Under the pieces are notes generated by a model. The model had not been told where the DNA came from. It did not search any database and was given only the letters and a program-made list of their open reading frames with translations. The translations under genes and the position numbers were made by a program. A stretch of DNA of 12,146 nt, taken from positions 1-12,146 of the forward strand of contig JAEWSV010000169.1 of the NCBI GenBank assembly GCA_023398155.1, read 5' to 3'. This DNA is from Spirochaetota bacterium. Its GTDB lineage: Bacteria > Spirochaetota > Spirochaetia > Treponematales > Breznakiellaceae. Shown one piece after another: positions 1 through 6,731 of this stretch; position 1 is the first letter of the stretch, and each line of letters begins with the position of its first letter.

Positions 1-165
1 CCGTCCCTCCCGCTTGACCACTACCGCGTATTCCCTCGCCGAGGCGAGGCGCGCGACCAAGTCCGGAAGGATATCGACGAAGACGACTTCCCATCCGGCG
101 CCGATGAACAATTGCCCGACCAAGGACCGGCCGATCTTGCCGGCTCCGAACTGAACCAACTTCAT
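1..165 (-). CDS. MtlD-like NAD-dependent polyol/hexuronate dehydrogenase, N-terminal part
   Basis: Only the first 55 codons are inside the window; the gene runs off the left edge. The visible N-terminus starts MKLVQFGAGKIGRSLVGQLF and continues to a beta-strand ending VVFVD. This is the GxGxIGR dinucleotide-binding loop of the mannitol-1-phosphate 5-dehydrogenase / fructuronate-tagaturonate reductase family, with the acidic residue (D) expected at the end of beta-2 for NAD(H) preference. Family members interconvert a sugar (phosphate) ketose and its polyol in the cytoplasm. The ATG is supported by AAGGAAGG six bases upstream (172-179) and overlaps the stop of the upstream kinase gene as ATGA, so the two are probably translationally coupled. 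The substrate (mannitol-1-P, fructuronate, tagaturonate or another) cannot be decided because the catalytic C-terminal domain is missing. The family call is fairly safe; a specific mtlD assignment is not. Confidence 0.72.
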   Translation of the reverse strand, partial: MKLVQFGAGKIGRSLVGQLFIGAGWEVVFVDILPDLVARLASAREYAVVVKREGR

Positions 166-1367
166 GCGCGGCCTTCCTTCGCCAGTTGATCCCGGTAGGC
201 CGCGAGGTACGGAAGCAACCGTTCCCGCTTCTCGCCCGGTTTCGCCTCGTAGTAGGTGCCGCCGACCGTGAAACAGGCGAAGCCCCCCGAAACGATGGCC
301 AACGCGCACGCCTCCACCAGGTCCAAGGAATGCGGCGATGCCGCCCGTTGCTCCATCGCCGACGCGAGGAGCCCTCCGACGAAGTTGTCGCCGCAGCCGG
401 TGGTGTCCCCCCGCCGCTCGGGATGCGCGCGGAGTTCCCCGTTCACCGCCGCCGACACCGGCATCGCGCGGAGGTCTTGCGGCGCGAAGAGGCCGCCCCG
501 AGAGGCGAGAAGGACGTCCCGGGATCCGTCGGTCACCACCGCGGAGGCTACGCCCGCCGCCAGGAACCAATCGATGGCCGCCGCCGCGTCCGCCCGTCCC
601 GAGGTCTTGAGGGCCTCCTCCCGATCGGCCACGAGGAGATCGATATACGGGTAGGCGTCGTCTTTCGCCCCGAGTTTCCATTTCTCGCCGGGGGCGGAAA
701 GTTCCGACCGGAAATCGTAGACCAGGTTCACCGCTGTGGCCGCTCCGCGCCTCCGCGCCGTACGGAGTACGGCGGTGAGCCCGTCGTGGAGGGGCGGGAC
801 GAGTCCCGTCCCGCCGAGGGCGATGAGGTCCGCGTCGAAGAAGCCGTCATCCAGATCCTCCGGCCTTAAGGAGAGCGCCGCCCCGATCAGGTTGATGAAC
901 GTCCGTTCCCCGTTGCCGTCGTCATAGCGGGGATCGGAGAGGACGTCCGTGCGCGGAGTCGCCGCGTCGACGATCGCGACGCGGGCCTCGTCGAAGGGCA
1001 GCCGGCCGAGTGCTCGGTCTACGAGTAGACCCGTTTCGTCTCCCCCGCGGACGCCGAAGAAGCGGACGCGGTGGTCGGTTCCCGCGGCCCCTCCTTTCAG
1101 CAGCTGGGCGGCGTGGGCTAGGGACACGACCGAGGGTCCTCCCAGATTGTGGGCGTCGCTCGTCGCCCCGCCGGTGAGGTCCGCCAGAGCCTCGTCGTAG
1201 GGCTTCCCGATGAAGCGTTCGAAGTCTTCGGCGAAAACGAGCCGCCCCGGCGCAAGGCCGCCGTCCCCTTCTTTTCGGGACCGCGCGGCCGCGAAGGCCG
1301 GACTCGAGAAATCCACCGAGGCGTAGAGGTAATCGATGAGGCAGCAGCCCGCGCCGTGGAGCGTCAT
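162..1367 (-). CDS. PfkB-family carbohydrate kinase
   Basis: This 401-residue cytoplasmic protein belongs to the ribokinase/PfkB fold, which phosphorylates sugars or nucleosides with ATP. Visible markers are the N-terminal strand GAGCCLIDYLY (5-15), the glycine-rich sugar-side motif GGPSVVSLAHAAQLLK (76-91, equivalent to GGxxxNxA) and the anion-hole/catalytic motif DTTGCGDNFVGG (321-332), with D327 as the expected catalytic base. The protein is longer than the usual 300-330 residues. The extra length is mostly an N-terminal insertion at about 20-70, before the GGP motif. The ATG at 1367 lies just before the first core strand, but no good Shine-Dalgarno sequence precedes it, so the start is only likely. 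The stop overlaps the downstream dehydrogenase start by four bases. The gene is transcribed away from the sugar-sensing operon out of a shared intergenic region. The substrate is unknown; fructose, adenosine and other sugars are all phosphorylated by this family. Confidence 0.88.
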   Translation of the reverse strand: MTLHGAGCCLIDYLYASVDFSSPAFAAARSRKEGDGGLAPGRLVFAEDFERFIGKPYDEALADLTGGATSDAHNLGGPSVVSLAHAAQLLKGGAAGTDHRVRFFGVRGGDETGLLVDRALGRLPFDEARVAIVDAATPRTDVLSDPRYDDGNGERTFINLIGAALSLRPEDLDDGFFDADLIALGGTGLVPPLHDGLTAVLRTARRRGAATAVNLVYDFRSELSAPGEKWKLGAKDDAYPYIDLLVADREEALKTSGRADAAAAIDWFLAAGVASAVVTDGSRDVLLASRGGLFAPQDLRAMPVSAAVNGELRAHPERRGDTTGCGDNFVGGLLASAMEQRAASPHSLDLVEACALAIVSGGFACFTVGGTYYEAKPGEKRERLLPYLAAYRDQLAKEGRA

Positions 1368-1436
1368 GGAGGCGTCCCGAGCGGCCGCGCGTACGTTGAG
1401 GCTGTCGTTTCTATGATTACCCGATCGGTCGGCATA

Positions 1437-1450
1437 CTGTACCGGTACAG
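1437..1450. promoter_or_regulatory. 14-bp perfect palindrome, candidate operator
   Basis: CTGTACCGGTACAG reads the same on both strands. It lies 70 bases upstream of the kinase start and about 90 bases upstream of the -35 box of the rightward promoter. A perfect palindrome of this length in a divergent promoter region suggests a site for a dimeric repressor (LacI, GntR or TetR type). No such regulator gene is in the window, and the AraC-type regulator encoded here would be expected to prefer direct repeats. Confidence 0.45.
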
Positions 1451-1540
1451 CACCGTATCATGAGAGGAACGGATCAGCAACCGATTTATCGGTGGATGTT
1501 CTTTACGAAGGTCTCGAGTCGCATACCGACTCATCCGCCG

Positions 1541-1569
1541 TTGTACGCTGAGAGAACCAAGGGTATACT
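1541..1569 (+). promoter_or_regulatory. Sigma70-type promoter of the sensor operon
   Basis: TTGTAC (1541-1546) and TATACT (1564-1569) are separated by exactly 17 bases and match the -35 and -10 consensus at 4 of 6 and 5 of 6 positions. Transcription would start about seven bases after the -10 box, at or next to position 1576. That is the first base of the GTG start codon of the next gene, so the transcript may be leaderless. Confidence 0.65.
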
Positions 1570-1575
1570 CTGCCC

Positions 1576-2526
1576 GTGAAACTATTGATCAGGATAGGTA
1601 TTTTCGTTTTCGGAATATTGGCCGCGGGCGCCTTTTTCCAATCCGCATCCCTCGTCTATGACCTCATCGTACATAGCGACGAGAAGGTCGCGGAGAATCC
1701 CGACTACCACTTCGCTTTGTACCTACCCGATAATCGCACCTCATTTTTCACGGCCATCATCGCCGGCGCGGAGAAGGCCGCCTCCGAAATCGGAGCCGTC
1801 CTCTCCATACACTCCATCGATCCGGCGCGTAACGAGTTGGAGATGGCCTCGTACACGGGAGTCGACGGCGTCATCGTTTGTCCGTACCTGGACGACAAGA
1901 CCGCGCGCAGGCAACTGGAGAAGTTGACGGCCAAGAAGATTCCGCTCATCACGATCAACCACTACGTGGCGACGGGCCAACCCTGGCCGTTCATCGGCGC
2001 GAATAACTTCGACGTCGGAAAGAAGATGGGAAGCATCGCCCGGCGCGTGGCTTCGGACCGTCCGCGCCTCGCGATCGTGTACAGCGACAAGTCGCCCGGG
2101 ATCTTCGTCGAACGCGACTTGGTGGAGCTCGGCATCACCGCCGCCTTCGCGAACCAGGGCCTTTCGCCCATCACGGTGCTCAAGACCAACCTCAACCCCT
2201 TGGACGCCGAGGAGATGATCTATCGTCTTTTCCGCACGACGCCCCAGATCAACGCCCTCATCTTCACCGATTCCAACGACACCATCGCCGCTGCCCAAGT
2301 CCTCATCGACCTGAACCTAGTGGGACGAGTACAGATCATCGGCTTCGGTAACGATCCGAGCATCCTGGAGTTCATCCGGAAAGGAATCATCGCGGGGACC
2401 ATCGTCTTGAATCCCGAAAAAATCGGGTTCGAAGCGGTCCGCTCGCTCGCGGGACTCATCGCGACCGGCTATACCTCAACCGCCGTGGATACGGGCGTAG
2501 AGATCATCGACATCAACGGCCTATGA
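1576..2526 (+). CDS. Membrane-anchored periplasmic sugar-binding sensor protein (XylFII-like)
   Basis: This 316-residue protein has an N-terminal hydrophobic anchor (about 5-30) with no lipobox cysteine. A type I periplasmic-binding fold follows, from FALYLPDN (46-53) through VDGVIVCPY (96-104), IPLITINHY (122-130), ALIFTDSNDT (227-236) and VQIIGFGND (252-260). The fold is that of the Peripla_BP_4 ribose/xylose-binding family, but with an uncleaved-looking anchor rather than a normal export signal. It directly precedes a LytS-type kinase and overlaps it by ATGA, the arrangement of clostridial XylFII, which binds D-xylose and activates its partner LytS. I infer a sensory rather than transport role; the ligand is not proven. 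The start is GTG. The only purine-rich stretch upstream is AAGGG at 1559-1563, a 12-base spacing, so the start may be leaderless or slightly downstream. Confidence 0.8.
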   Translation: MKLLIRIGIFVFGILAAGAFFQSASLVYDLIVHSDEKVAENPDYHFALYLPDNRTSFFTAIIAGAEKAASEIGAVLSIHSIDPARNELEMASYTGVDGVIVCPYLDDKTARRQLEKLTAKKIPLITINHYVATGQPWPFIGANNFDVGKKMGSIARRVASDRPRLAIVYSDKSPGIFVERDLVELGITAAFANQGLSPITVLKTNLNPLDAEEMIYRLFRTTPQINALIFTDSNDTIAAAQVLIDLNLVGRVQIIGFGNDPSILEFIRKGIIAGTIVLNPEKIGFEAVRSLAGLIATGYTSTAVDTGVEIIDINGL

Positions 2527-4013
2527 AAAAGAACATCGTCAATTCGTTCCGCGTCCAGATGGTCTTCGGCGTGTTCGGCGTATTCATCATCCTCGTCCTT
2601 TCCACGGCCTACATCCTTTTTTCCACGATCAAGATCCAGGAGATTACGGATAACAGCTTCCAGCGGGAACGCTTCATCAAGTCGCTGCAGGAGGGACTGC
2701 GCGAATACCAGAAGCCTTTCTTGGAATATCTTTCCACGCGATCGTCGAACGCGCTCGCGGACCATCTCGTCGTTTCTCAAAAACTGCGCAACACCATTCC
2801 CGAATGGTCGGCGATTCCCGGAACCCCGACCGAATTGCGCGAGAAAGAGGTGTATTCGCTCATACTATCGTATCTCGATCTCGCGGATATCGCCGTGGAG
2901 CAGAAGCGCGGGCGGAATATCTCCGGCTACGCCCGCCTCTACGATGAGATGACGGATCTGCTCGAATACATCAACTCGGAAATAGAGGCGATCAGCACGG
3001 AACGTTTCCGCGATCAGCTGGACACCTACGCGCTCTACATCGCTTCCTCTCGGAACCTCCAGCTCTGGAACCTGCTCTTCATCATCTTCGTCTCGCTTCT
3101 CGCGATCATGATCCTCCTCCGCAGCGTGGAGAAAATGACCGAGCCGATGACGCTCCTTTCGGCGATGGCGACGGAGTTGTCCGGCGGTAATTTCGGCATC
3201 GAAGACATCAAGATGAGCTCGATCTACGAGATCGACCATGTCGTTGAAGCCTTCAACCGGATGAAGACGGAAATACGTCGTTATATCGAGGAGATGCGCC
3301 ACCAGGAGAACATCAAGCAGGAGTACATGCGCGAGCGGGTTCGGAATTTCAAGATGGAAGCCCTCGTGCGCCGGATGGAGATCTACACCCTCCAAGCGCA
3401 GATGAATCCGCACTTCCTCTTCAATACTCTCAACACCGGCATGCAGCTCGCCATCGTGGAAGGCGCGGACAGGACCGGGGAGTACATGGAGTACTTGTCC
3501 CGGCTCCTGCGGCACAACATCAGCAACAAGGACACCATAGTCCCGCTCCGGCACGAGATCGAGGGCCTCAACTATTACTTCTATATCCTAAAGGTCCGAT
3601 TCCCGAAGAACCTCGATCTGACCCTCGACTATGCAGAGGAGCTCCTGGATACGTGCCGCGTTCCCGGATCCATCCTCCAGCCGCTCGTGGAAAACAGCGT
3701 GATCCACGCGTTCAAGAATAAGCGCGACCAATGCTCCATCATCGTGCGGGCGGAAAAGCAGGGGCGGCACCTGACGCTTTCGGTTACCGACAACGGCTGC
3801 GGCATTCCGGCGGAACGGGTGGTGAAGCTCCTCAATCCGCAACCGTCGGACGAGACGGCCTCCAGCGTGATGGGGCTCGAGAACGTGATCCATCGGTTGT
3901 TTTTCTTCTATCCCGACGATTCCGAGGTAATCAAGATCGATACGGTACTGGACCAGGGAACGAGCATCATCATCCGCGTGGATACGGAGCGAGAGCCATG
4001 CATCGAGTGCTGA
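2523..4013 (+). CDS. LytS/YesM-type sensor histidine kinase
   Basis: This 496-residue inner-membrane kinase has, in order: TM1 (about 12-33), an extracytoplasmic helical domain of about 147 residues (34-180), TM2 (181-200), a HAMP linker (about 201-255) and a short coiled coil. Next is the His_kinase (PF06580-type) dimerisation/phosphoacceptor segment LQAQMNPHFLFNTLN (290-304), with H297 as the expected phosphorylated histidine. The ATPase domain shows the N box LVENSVIHAF (388-397), the G1 box DNGCGIP (423-429) and GLEN (451-454). The start overlaps the binding-protein stop by ATGA and lacks its own Shine-Dalgarno sequence, so translation is probably coupled. Kinases of this class pair with YesN/LytR regulators; the next gene is such a regulator and overlaps by 16 bases. 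I infer that the ectodomain contacts the upstream anchored binding protein rather than binding sugar itself. Confidence 0.93.
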   Translation: MKKNIVNSFRVQMVFGVFGVFIILVLSTAYILFSTIKIQEITDNSFQRERFIKSLQEGLREYQKPFLEYLSTRSSNALADHLVVSQKLRNTIPEWSAIPGTPTELREKEVYSLILSYLDLADIAVEQKRGRNISGYARLYDEMTDLLEYINSEIEAISTERFRDQLDTYALYIASSRNLQLWNLLFIIFVSLLAIMILLRSVEKMTEPMTLLSAMATELSGGNFGIEDIKMSSIYEIDHVVEAFNRMKTEIRRYIEEMRHQENIKQEYMRERVRNFKMEALVRRMEIYTLQAQMNPHFLFNTLNTGMQLAIVEGADRTGEYMEYLSRLLRHNISNKDTIVPLRHEIEGLNYYFYILKVRFPKNLDLTLDYAEELLDTCRVPGSILQPLVENSVIHAFKNKRDQCSIIVRAEKQGRHLTLSVTDNGCGIPAERVVKLLNPQPSDETASSVMGLENVIHRLFFFYPDDSEVIKIDTVLDQGTSIIIRVDTEREPCIEC

Positions 4014-5494
4014 TCGTCGACGACGAAGAACCCGTCCTCGACAGCTACGCCTTCCTCCTCGACGGTTATAAGGGAGAATTCTCCTTGGCCGGCAAGGCCC
4101 GGTCCGGTTACGAAGCCATGCAGCTCATACATGAACTGCAGCCCGACGTCGTATTCATGGACATCAATATACCGGGCATGGACGGCATCGAGGTTATCGA
4201 GAGCGTCCACGAGAAATTCCCCGGCACCGTATTCATCTTGTCCACCGCCTACGAACGGTTCGACATCGCGCAGCGGGCCATCCCGCTCGGTATCTTCTCC
4301 TATCTCGTGAAGCCGGTCTCCAAGAAGACGTTCCTCTCCACCTTGGACGCGGTGGTGGAACATTTGGAGAAACGTAAACCCGCGGTTCCGTCGGGAGCGG
4401 AAGTTCTGGCCGAACGGCAGTTCCTGAAAGAAACCATATGGCGTCCCATCCCGAGCCAGGACTGGGAACGGTACCGCGCCCTGTTTGGTTTCCATTCCGA
4501 TAAGGGTATCGTCTGCCTCGTCGAATCCGAGGACGAGCACCCGCGTTGGGGGGCGGAAATCGCGGAAAAGCTTTCCTATAAATACCGCTGCCTCTTCGCG
4601 CTCCACGCCAACCGAGGTCTGTATTTCATACCCGAGGACGTGGATCGGGAGGCCCTCCTCTCCTATCTCGGGACGATCGTCGATGCGGTTATTCCCGAGA
4701 AGACCCTCCGGGCATACTCGATCGGTCGGGTCCACCACGGTACGGAATTGCGCCTTTCCTGCGACGAAGCCCTGGCGGGGCTGCAGGAAAAAAAGGCGAG
4801 CACGGATATCCAAAACCGCGAGCGCTTCCGCATCATCCAAATTCGAAGGAGGCTGGGACTTTCCACCCTGGAAGAGACGCGGGCCCTGTTCGTGTCCCTC
4901 TGGCAGGAGACGTTTTCCGCGTCGGACTTCACCCTGGCGAAGGCCAAGATGGTTTCGCTATTCACCCTGCTCATCGACGACGCCACGGGATGCTACGGCG
5001 GAAGGACGGACGCGGTGCCTCCGTTCATACCGGCTGAAGAGATAATGCCCCTCGCGGATGAGGCCGCTTGGGAGGAATGGAGCTTCCAGGCTTTCGAAAA
5101 AGTCCATACCTTATTCGCGTTGCGCCGCACCGGGAATTTCCCCGGACCGCTCGTGCGCGCCATCGAATACATAAACGAACGGTATACGGAACCGCTCCAG
5201 CTATCCTCCGCGGCGGATGCGGCCAAAGTCTCTCCCGCCTACTTGAGCCGCCTTTTCTCCGAGCACCTTAAAACGAGTTTCGTTGACTACCTGACCGAGC
5301 TGCGCATCGACCATGCGGAGCGCCTGATCAGGGAAGCGTCCCTGAGCATAAAGGAAGTCGCGTTCGCGGTCGGGATTCAGGATCCGAACTATTTCAGCAA
5401 AATTTTCAGGAAAGCGACCGGACTACCGCCCTCCCTGTACGCTGCCGAGAAGCGGGGATTGCGGAACGATAGCGAGAGGAGGGAAAACCCATGA
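3998..5494 (+). CDS. YesN-type response regulator with AraC DNA-binding domain
   Basis: The 498-residue product starts MHRVLIVDDEEP. The ATG at 3998 is preferred over upstream in-frame starts because the receiver domain begins there and GGAG (3986-3989) sits eight bases upstream. The receiver domain (1-120) has acidic residues D8, D9 and E10, the phosphoacceptor D55 (in VVFMDINIPGMDG), T83 and K105 (YLVKP). A middle region of about 260 residues resembles no domain I can name and is typical filler in YesN proteins. The C-terminal AraC domain (about 383-487) has two helix-turn-helix units, at about 402-424 and 451-475, the second containing VAFAVGIQDPNYFSKIFRK. It should be phosphorylated by the upstream kinase and activate sugar-uptake genes; the nearest candidate target is the gap before the ChvE-like gene. 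Confidence 0.93.
   Translation: MHRVLIVDDEEPVLDSYAFLLDGYKGEFSLAGKARSGYEAMQLIHELQPDVVFMDINIPGMDGIEVIESVHEKFPGTVFILSTAYERFDIAQRAIPLGIFSYLVKPVSKKTFLSTLDAVVEHLEKRKPAVPSGAEVLAERQFLKETIWRPIPSQDWERYRALFGFHSDKGIVCLVESEDEHPRWGAEIAEKLSYKYRCLFALHANRGLYFIPEDVDREALLSYLGTIVDAVIPEKTLRAYSIGRVHHGTELRLSCDEALAGLQEKKASTDIQNRERFRIIQIRRRLGLSTLEETRALFVSLWQETFSASDFTLAKAKMVSLFTLLIDDATGCYGGRTDAVPPFIPAEEIMPLADEAAWEEWSFQAFEKVHTLFALRRTGNFPGPLVRAIEYINERYTEPLQLSSAADAAKVSPAYLSRLFSEHLKTSFVDYLTELRIDHAERLIREASLSIKEVAFAVGIQDPNYFSKIFRKATGLPPSLYAAEKRGLRNDSERRENP
5477..5483 (+). promoter_or_regulatory. Strong ribosome binding site of the xylF-like gene
   Basis: AGGAGGG lies seven bases before the ATG at 5491, inside the end of the regulator gene. 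It is stronger than the sites before the preceding three genes. The binding protein can therefore be translated more strongly than the signalling genes despite the ATGA overlap. Confidence 0.7.
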
Positions 5495-6567
5495 AGCGAA
5501 CGTTAACGGCAGTGGTCGTCCTGGCGGGCATCTTATTCTCCTCATGCTCCGCCAAGGAAGCGCCCCGAAGCGCGGGCGCCGCCCGGGGGCCCGGGATCGC
5601 GAAGGAAGCCGAGACCCAGAACGTCGTCATCGGTTTCTCCATCGCGACGGATACCTTCATCATCGAGCGCTGGAACAAGGACCTGAAAATCTTCGCGGGA
5701 GCGGCCAAAGAGCTCGGGGCCGAGATTATCGCCCAACTCTCCGCGGGCGGCACCAAAGAGCAGATCGCCCAGATCAATTACCTGCTCGGGAGGAAGATCG
5801 ACGTGCTCGTGGTCATCACCCACGACATGGAGATGCTCGCCGGGGTGGTAAAGCAGGTCAGGGATTCCGGCATCCCCGTCGTCGCGTACGACCGAATGGT
5901 GATGGGCGTGCCGATAGACGCCTTCATTTCCTTCGACAACAAGGAGGTCGGCCGTATGTTCGGCAGGGCTCTCTCGGGCGCCGTTCCGCGCGGCCGGTAC
6001 CTCATCGTCAACGGCTCGGTTCGGGACAACAACAGCTATGAGGTCCACACCGGCCTGCTGGAAATCATCGGCCCGCTCGTCAAAACCGGCAACATCAAGA
6101 TCGTCAAGGATATCTGGCTGGATGAGTGGAGCTTCGACGAGGCCCTCGAGAAGATCGGGAAGGTGCTTAACGAGACGACCGAAATCGACGCGATTTCTTG
6201 CGGCAACGATCAGATCGCGGCGGCGGCGATCCAATTGCTCTCGGAGCGCCGGCTCGCTGGTAAGGTCGCCGTTGTCGGCCAGGACGCCGATCTCATCAAC
6301 TGCCAACGCGTGGTGGAGGGGACGCAGCTCATGACGGTCTATAAGCCGATACAGAAGTTGGCTACCCGCGCCGCTCGCTTGGCCATGGCCCTGTCCAGCG
6401 GGAAGACGCTTCCCCAGGATACGCTCATGGATAACAAGAGCGGACAATTGATTCCTTCGTACGTCGAAGAGCCCATAGCGGTGTATAAGGGTAATATGAA
6501 CGAAACGGTCGTTAAAGACGGTTTCCACTCTTCCGAGGACGTGTACCGCAACGTCATCGGCCCGTAG
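5491..6567 (+). CDS. xylF: XylF-like sugar-binding lipoprotein
   Basis: This 358-residue precursor has a signal peptide ending in a relaxed lipobox, LFSSC with C19, suggesting a lipid-anchored periplasmic protein. The mature part follows E. coli XylF closely. Examples are IIERWNKDLKIF (57-68), VVAYDRM (130-136), DAFISFDNKEVG (143-154), VRDNNSYE (177-184), VVGQDADL (261-268), GTQLMTVYKPI (277-287) and the tail VVKDGFH (340-346). Residues that line the xylose pocket in XylF have counterparts here: R60, D134, R135, N181, N239, D265 and K285. D-xylose is therefore the best guess for the ligand, by homology only. It is unusual that this gene is tied by ATGA overlap to the regulator rather than to the transporter. 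It may deliver sugar to the downstream ATPase/permease pair or act as an extra sensory partner. Confidence 0.87.
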   Translation: MKRTLTAVVVLAGILFSSCSAKEAPRSAGAARGPGIAKEAETQNVVIGFSIATDTFIIERWNKDLKIFAGAAKELGAEIIAQLSAGGTKEQIAQINYLLGRKIDVLVVITHDMEMLAGVVKQVRDSGIPVVAYDRMVMGVPIDAFISFDNKEVGRMFGRALSGAVPRGRYLIVNGSVRDNNSYEVHTGLLEIIGPLVKTGNIKIVKDIWLDEWSFDEALEKIGKVLNETTEIDAISCGNDQIAAAAIQLLSERRLAGKVAVVGQDADLINCQRVVEGTQLMTVYKPIQKLATRAARLAMALSSGKTLPQDTLMDNKSGQLIPSYVEEPIAVYKGNMNETVVKDGFHSSEDVYRNVIGP

Positions 6568-6731
6568 CGATATTAGTAAATATTTGATGTCAGTATTATT
6601 CTGCGATGGCAGCGGAGAATCCATGCTTGGCCGTAATATTCCCCGATATTGTAAAGAACTTACGGTTTCCGTATTCGCGATTCCTGGGAGATAATGGGGC
6701 ATCTCAGTATCACCGTAGGAGGTGTTTTGTT
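6568..6731. promoter_or_regulatory. AT-rich regulatory gap with repeated CGATATT-GTAAA motif
   Basis: This 164-bp gap before the chvE-like gene is clearly richer in A+T than its neighbours. The motif CGATATTAGTAAA (6568-6580) recurs as CGATATTGTAAA (6644-6655), 76 bases apart and differing by one base insertion. CCGTAA (6631-6636) pairs with TTACGG (6660-6665), and AATAT (6635-6639) with ATATT (6646-6650). A weak -10-like GATAAT (6690-6695) has no good -35 box, as expected for an activator-dependent promoter. I infer that this is the YesN-type regulator's target. I see no terminator hairpin, so read-through from the sensor operon is possible. Confidence 0.5.
6717..6724 (+). promoter_or_regulatory. 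Consensus ribosome binding site fixing the chvE-like start
   Basis: AGGAGGTG sits seven bases before ATG 6732. It decides against the longer open frame starting at 6606. The 42 residues that frame would add show no signal-peptide character, whereas residues 1-20 from 6732 form a clear one. Confidence 0.85.

Larger units (their letters stand above)
1368..1575. promoter_or_regulatory. Divergent intergenic control region
   Basis: This 208-bp gap lies between two genes pointing away from each other, so both transcription units must start here. It holds a good rightward promoter (1541-1569) and three inverted repeats: a 14-bp perfect palindrome (1437-1450), ACCGAT/ATCGGT with a 2-bp gap (1480-1493) and GAGTCG/CGACTC with a 5-bp gap (1516-1532). 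I see no convincing leftward sigma70 promoter and no small ORF with a ribosome binding site. Confidence 0.6.

Noticed and set aside
3731..3997. Upstream extension of the response regulator by 89 codons
   Set aside because: The receiver domain begins exactly at 3998. The extension overlaps the kinase ATPase domain and has no homology-like features.
3908..4840. Minus-strand open frame of 310 codons opposite the response regulator
   Set aside because: It lies fully within the kinase/regulator coding region, which shows textbook motifs. The antisense translation shows none.
5542..6702. Long open frame (386 codons) on the minus strand opposite the XylF-like gene
   Set aside because: This is a GC-rich shadow of a well-supported binding-protein gene, with no family motif in the translation.
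6606..6731. Upstream extension of the ChvE-like gene by 42 codons
   Set aside because: The consensus AGGAGGTG and the signal peptide both fix the start at 6732. The extension is charged and unlike an export signal.
6568..6731. Riboswitch or other structured RNA in the gap before the ChvE-like gene
   Set aside because: I see only short, AT-rich inverted repeats and no known aptamer core or terminator/antiterminator pair.
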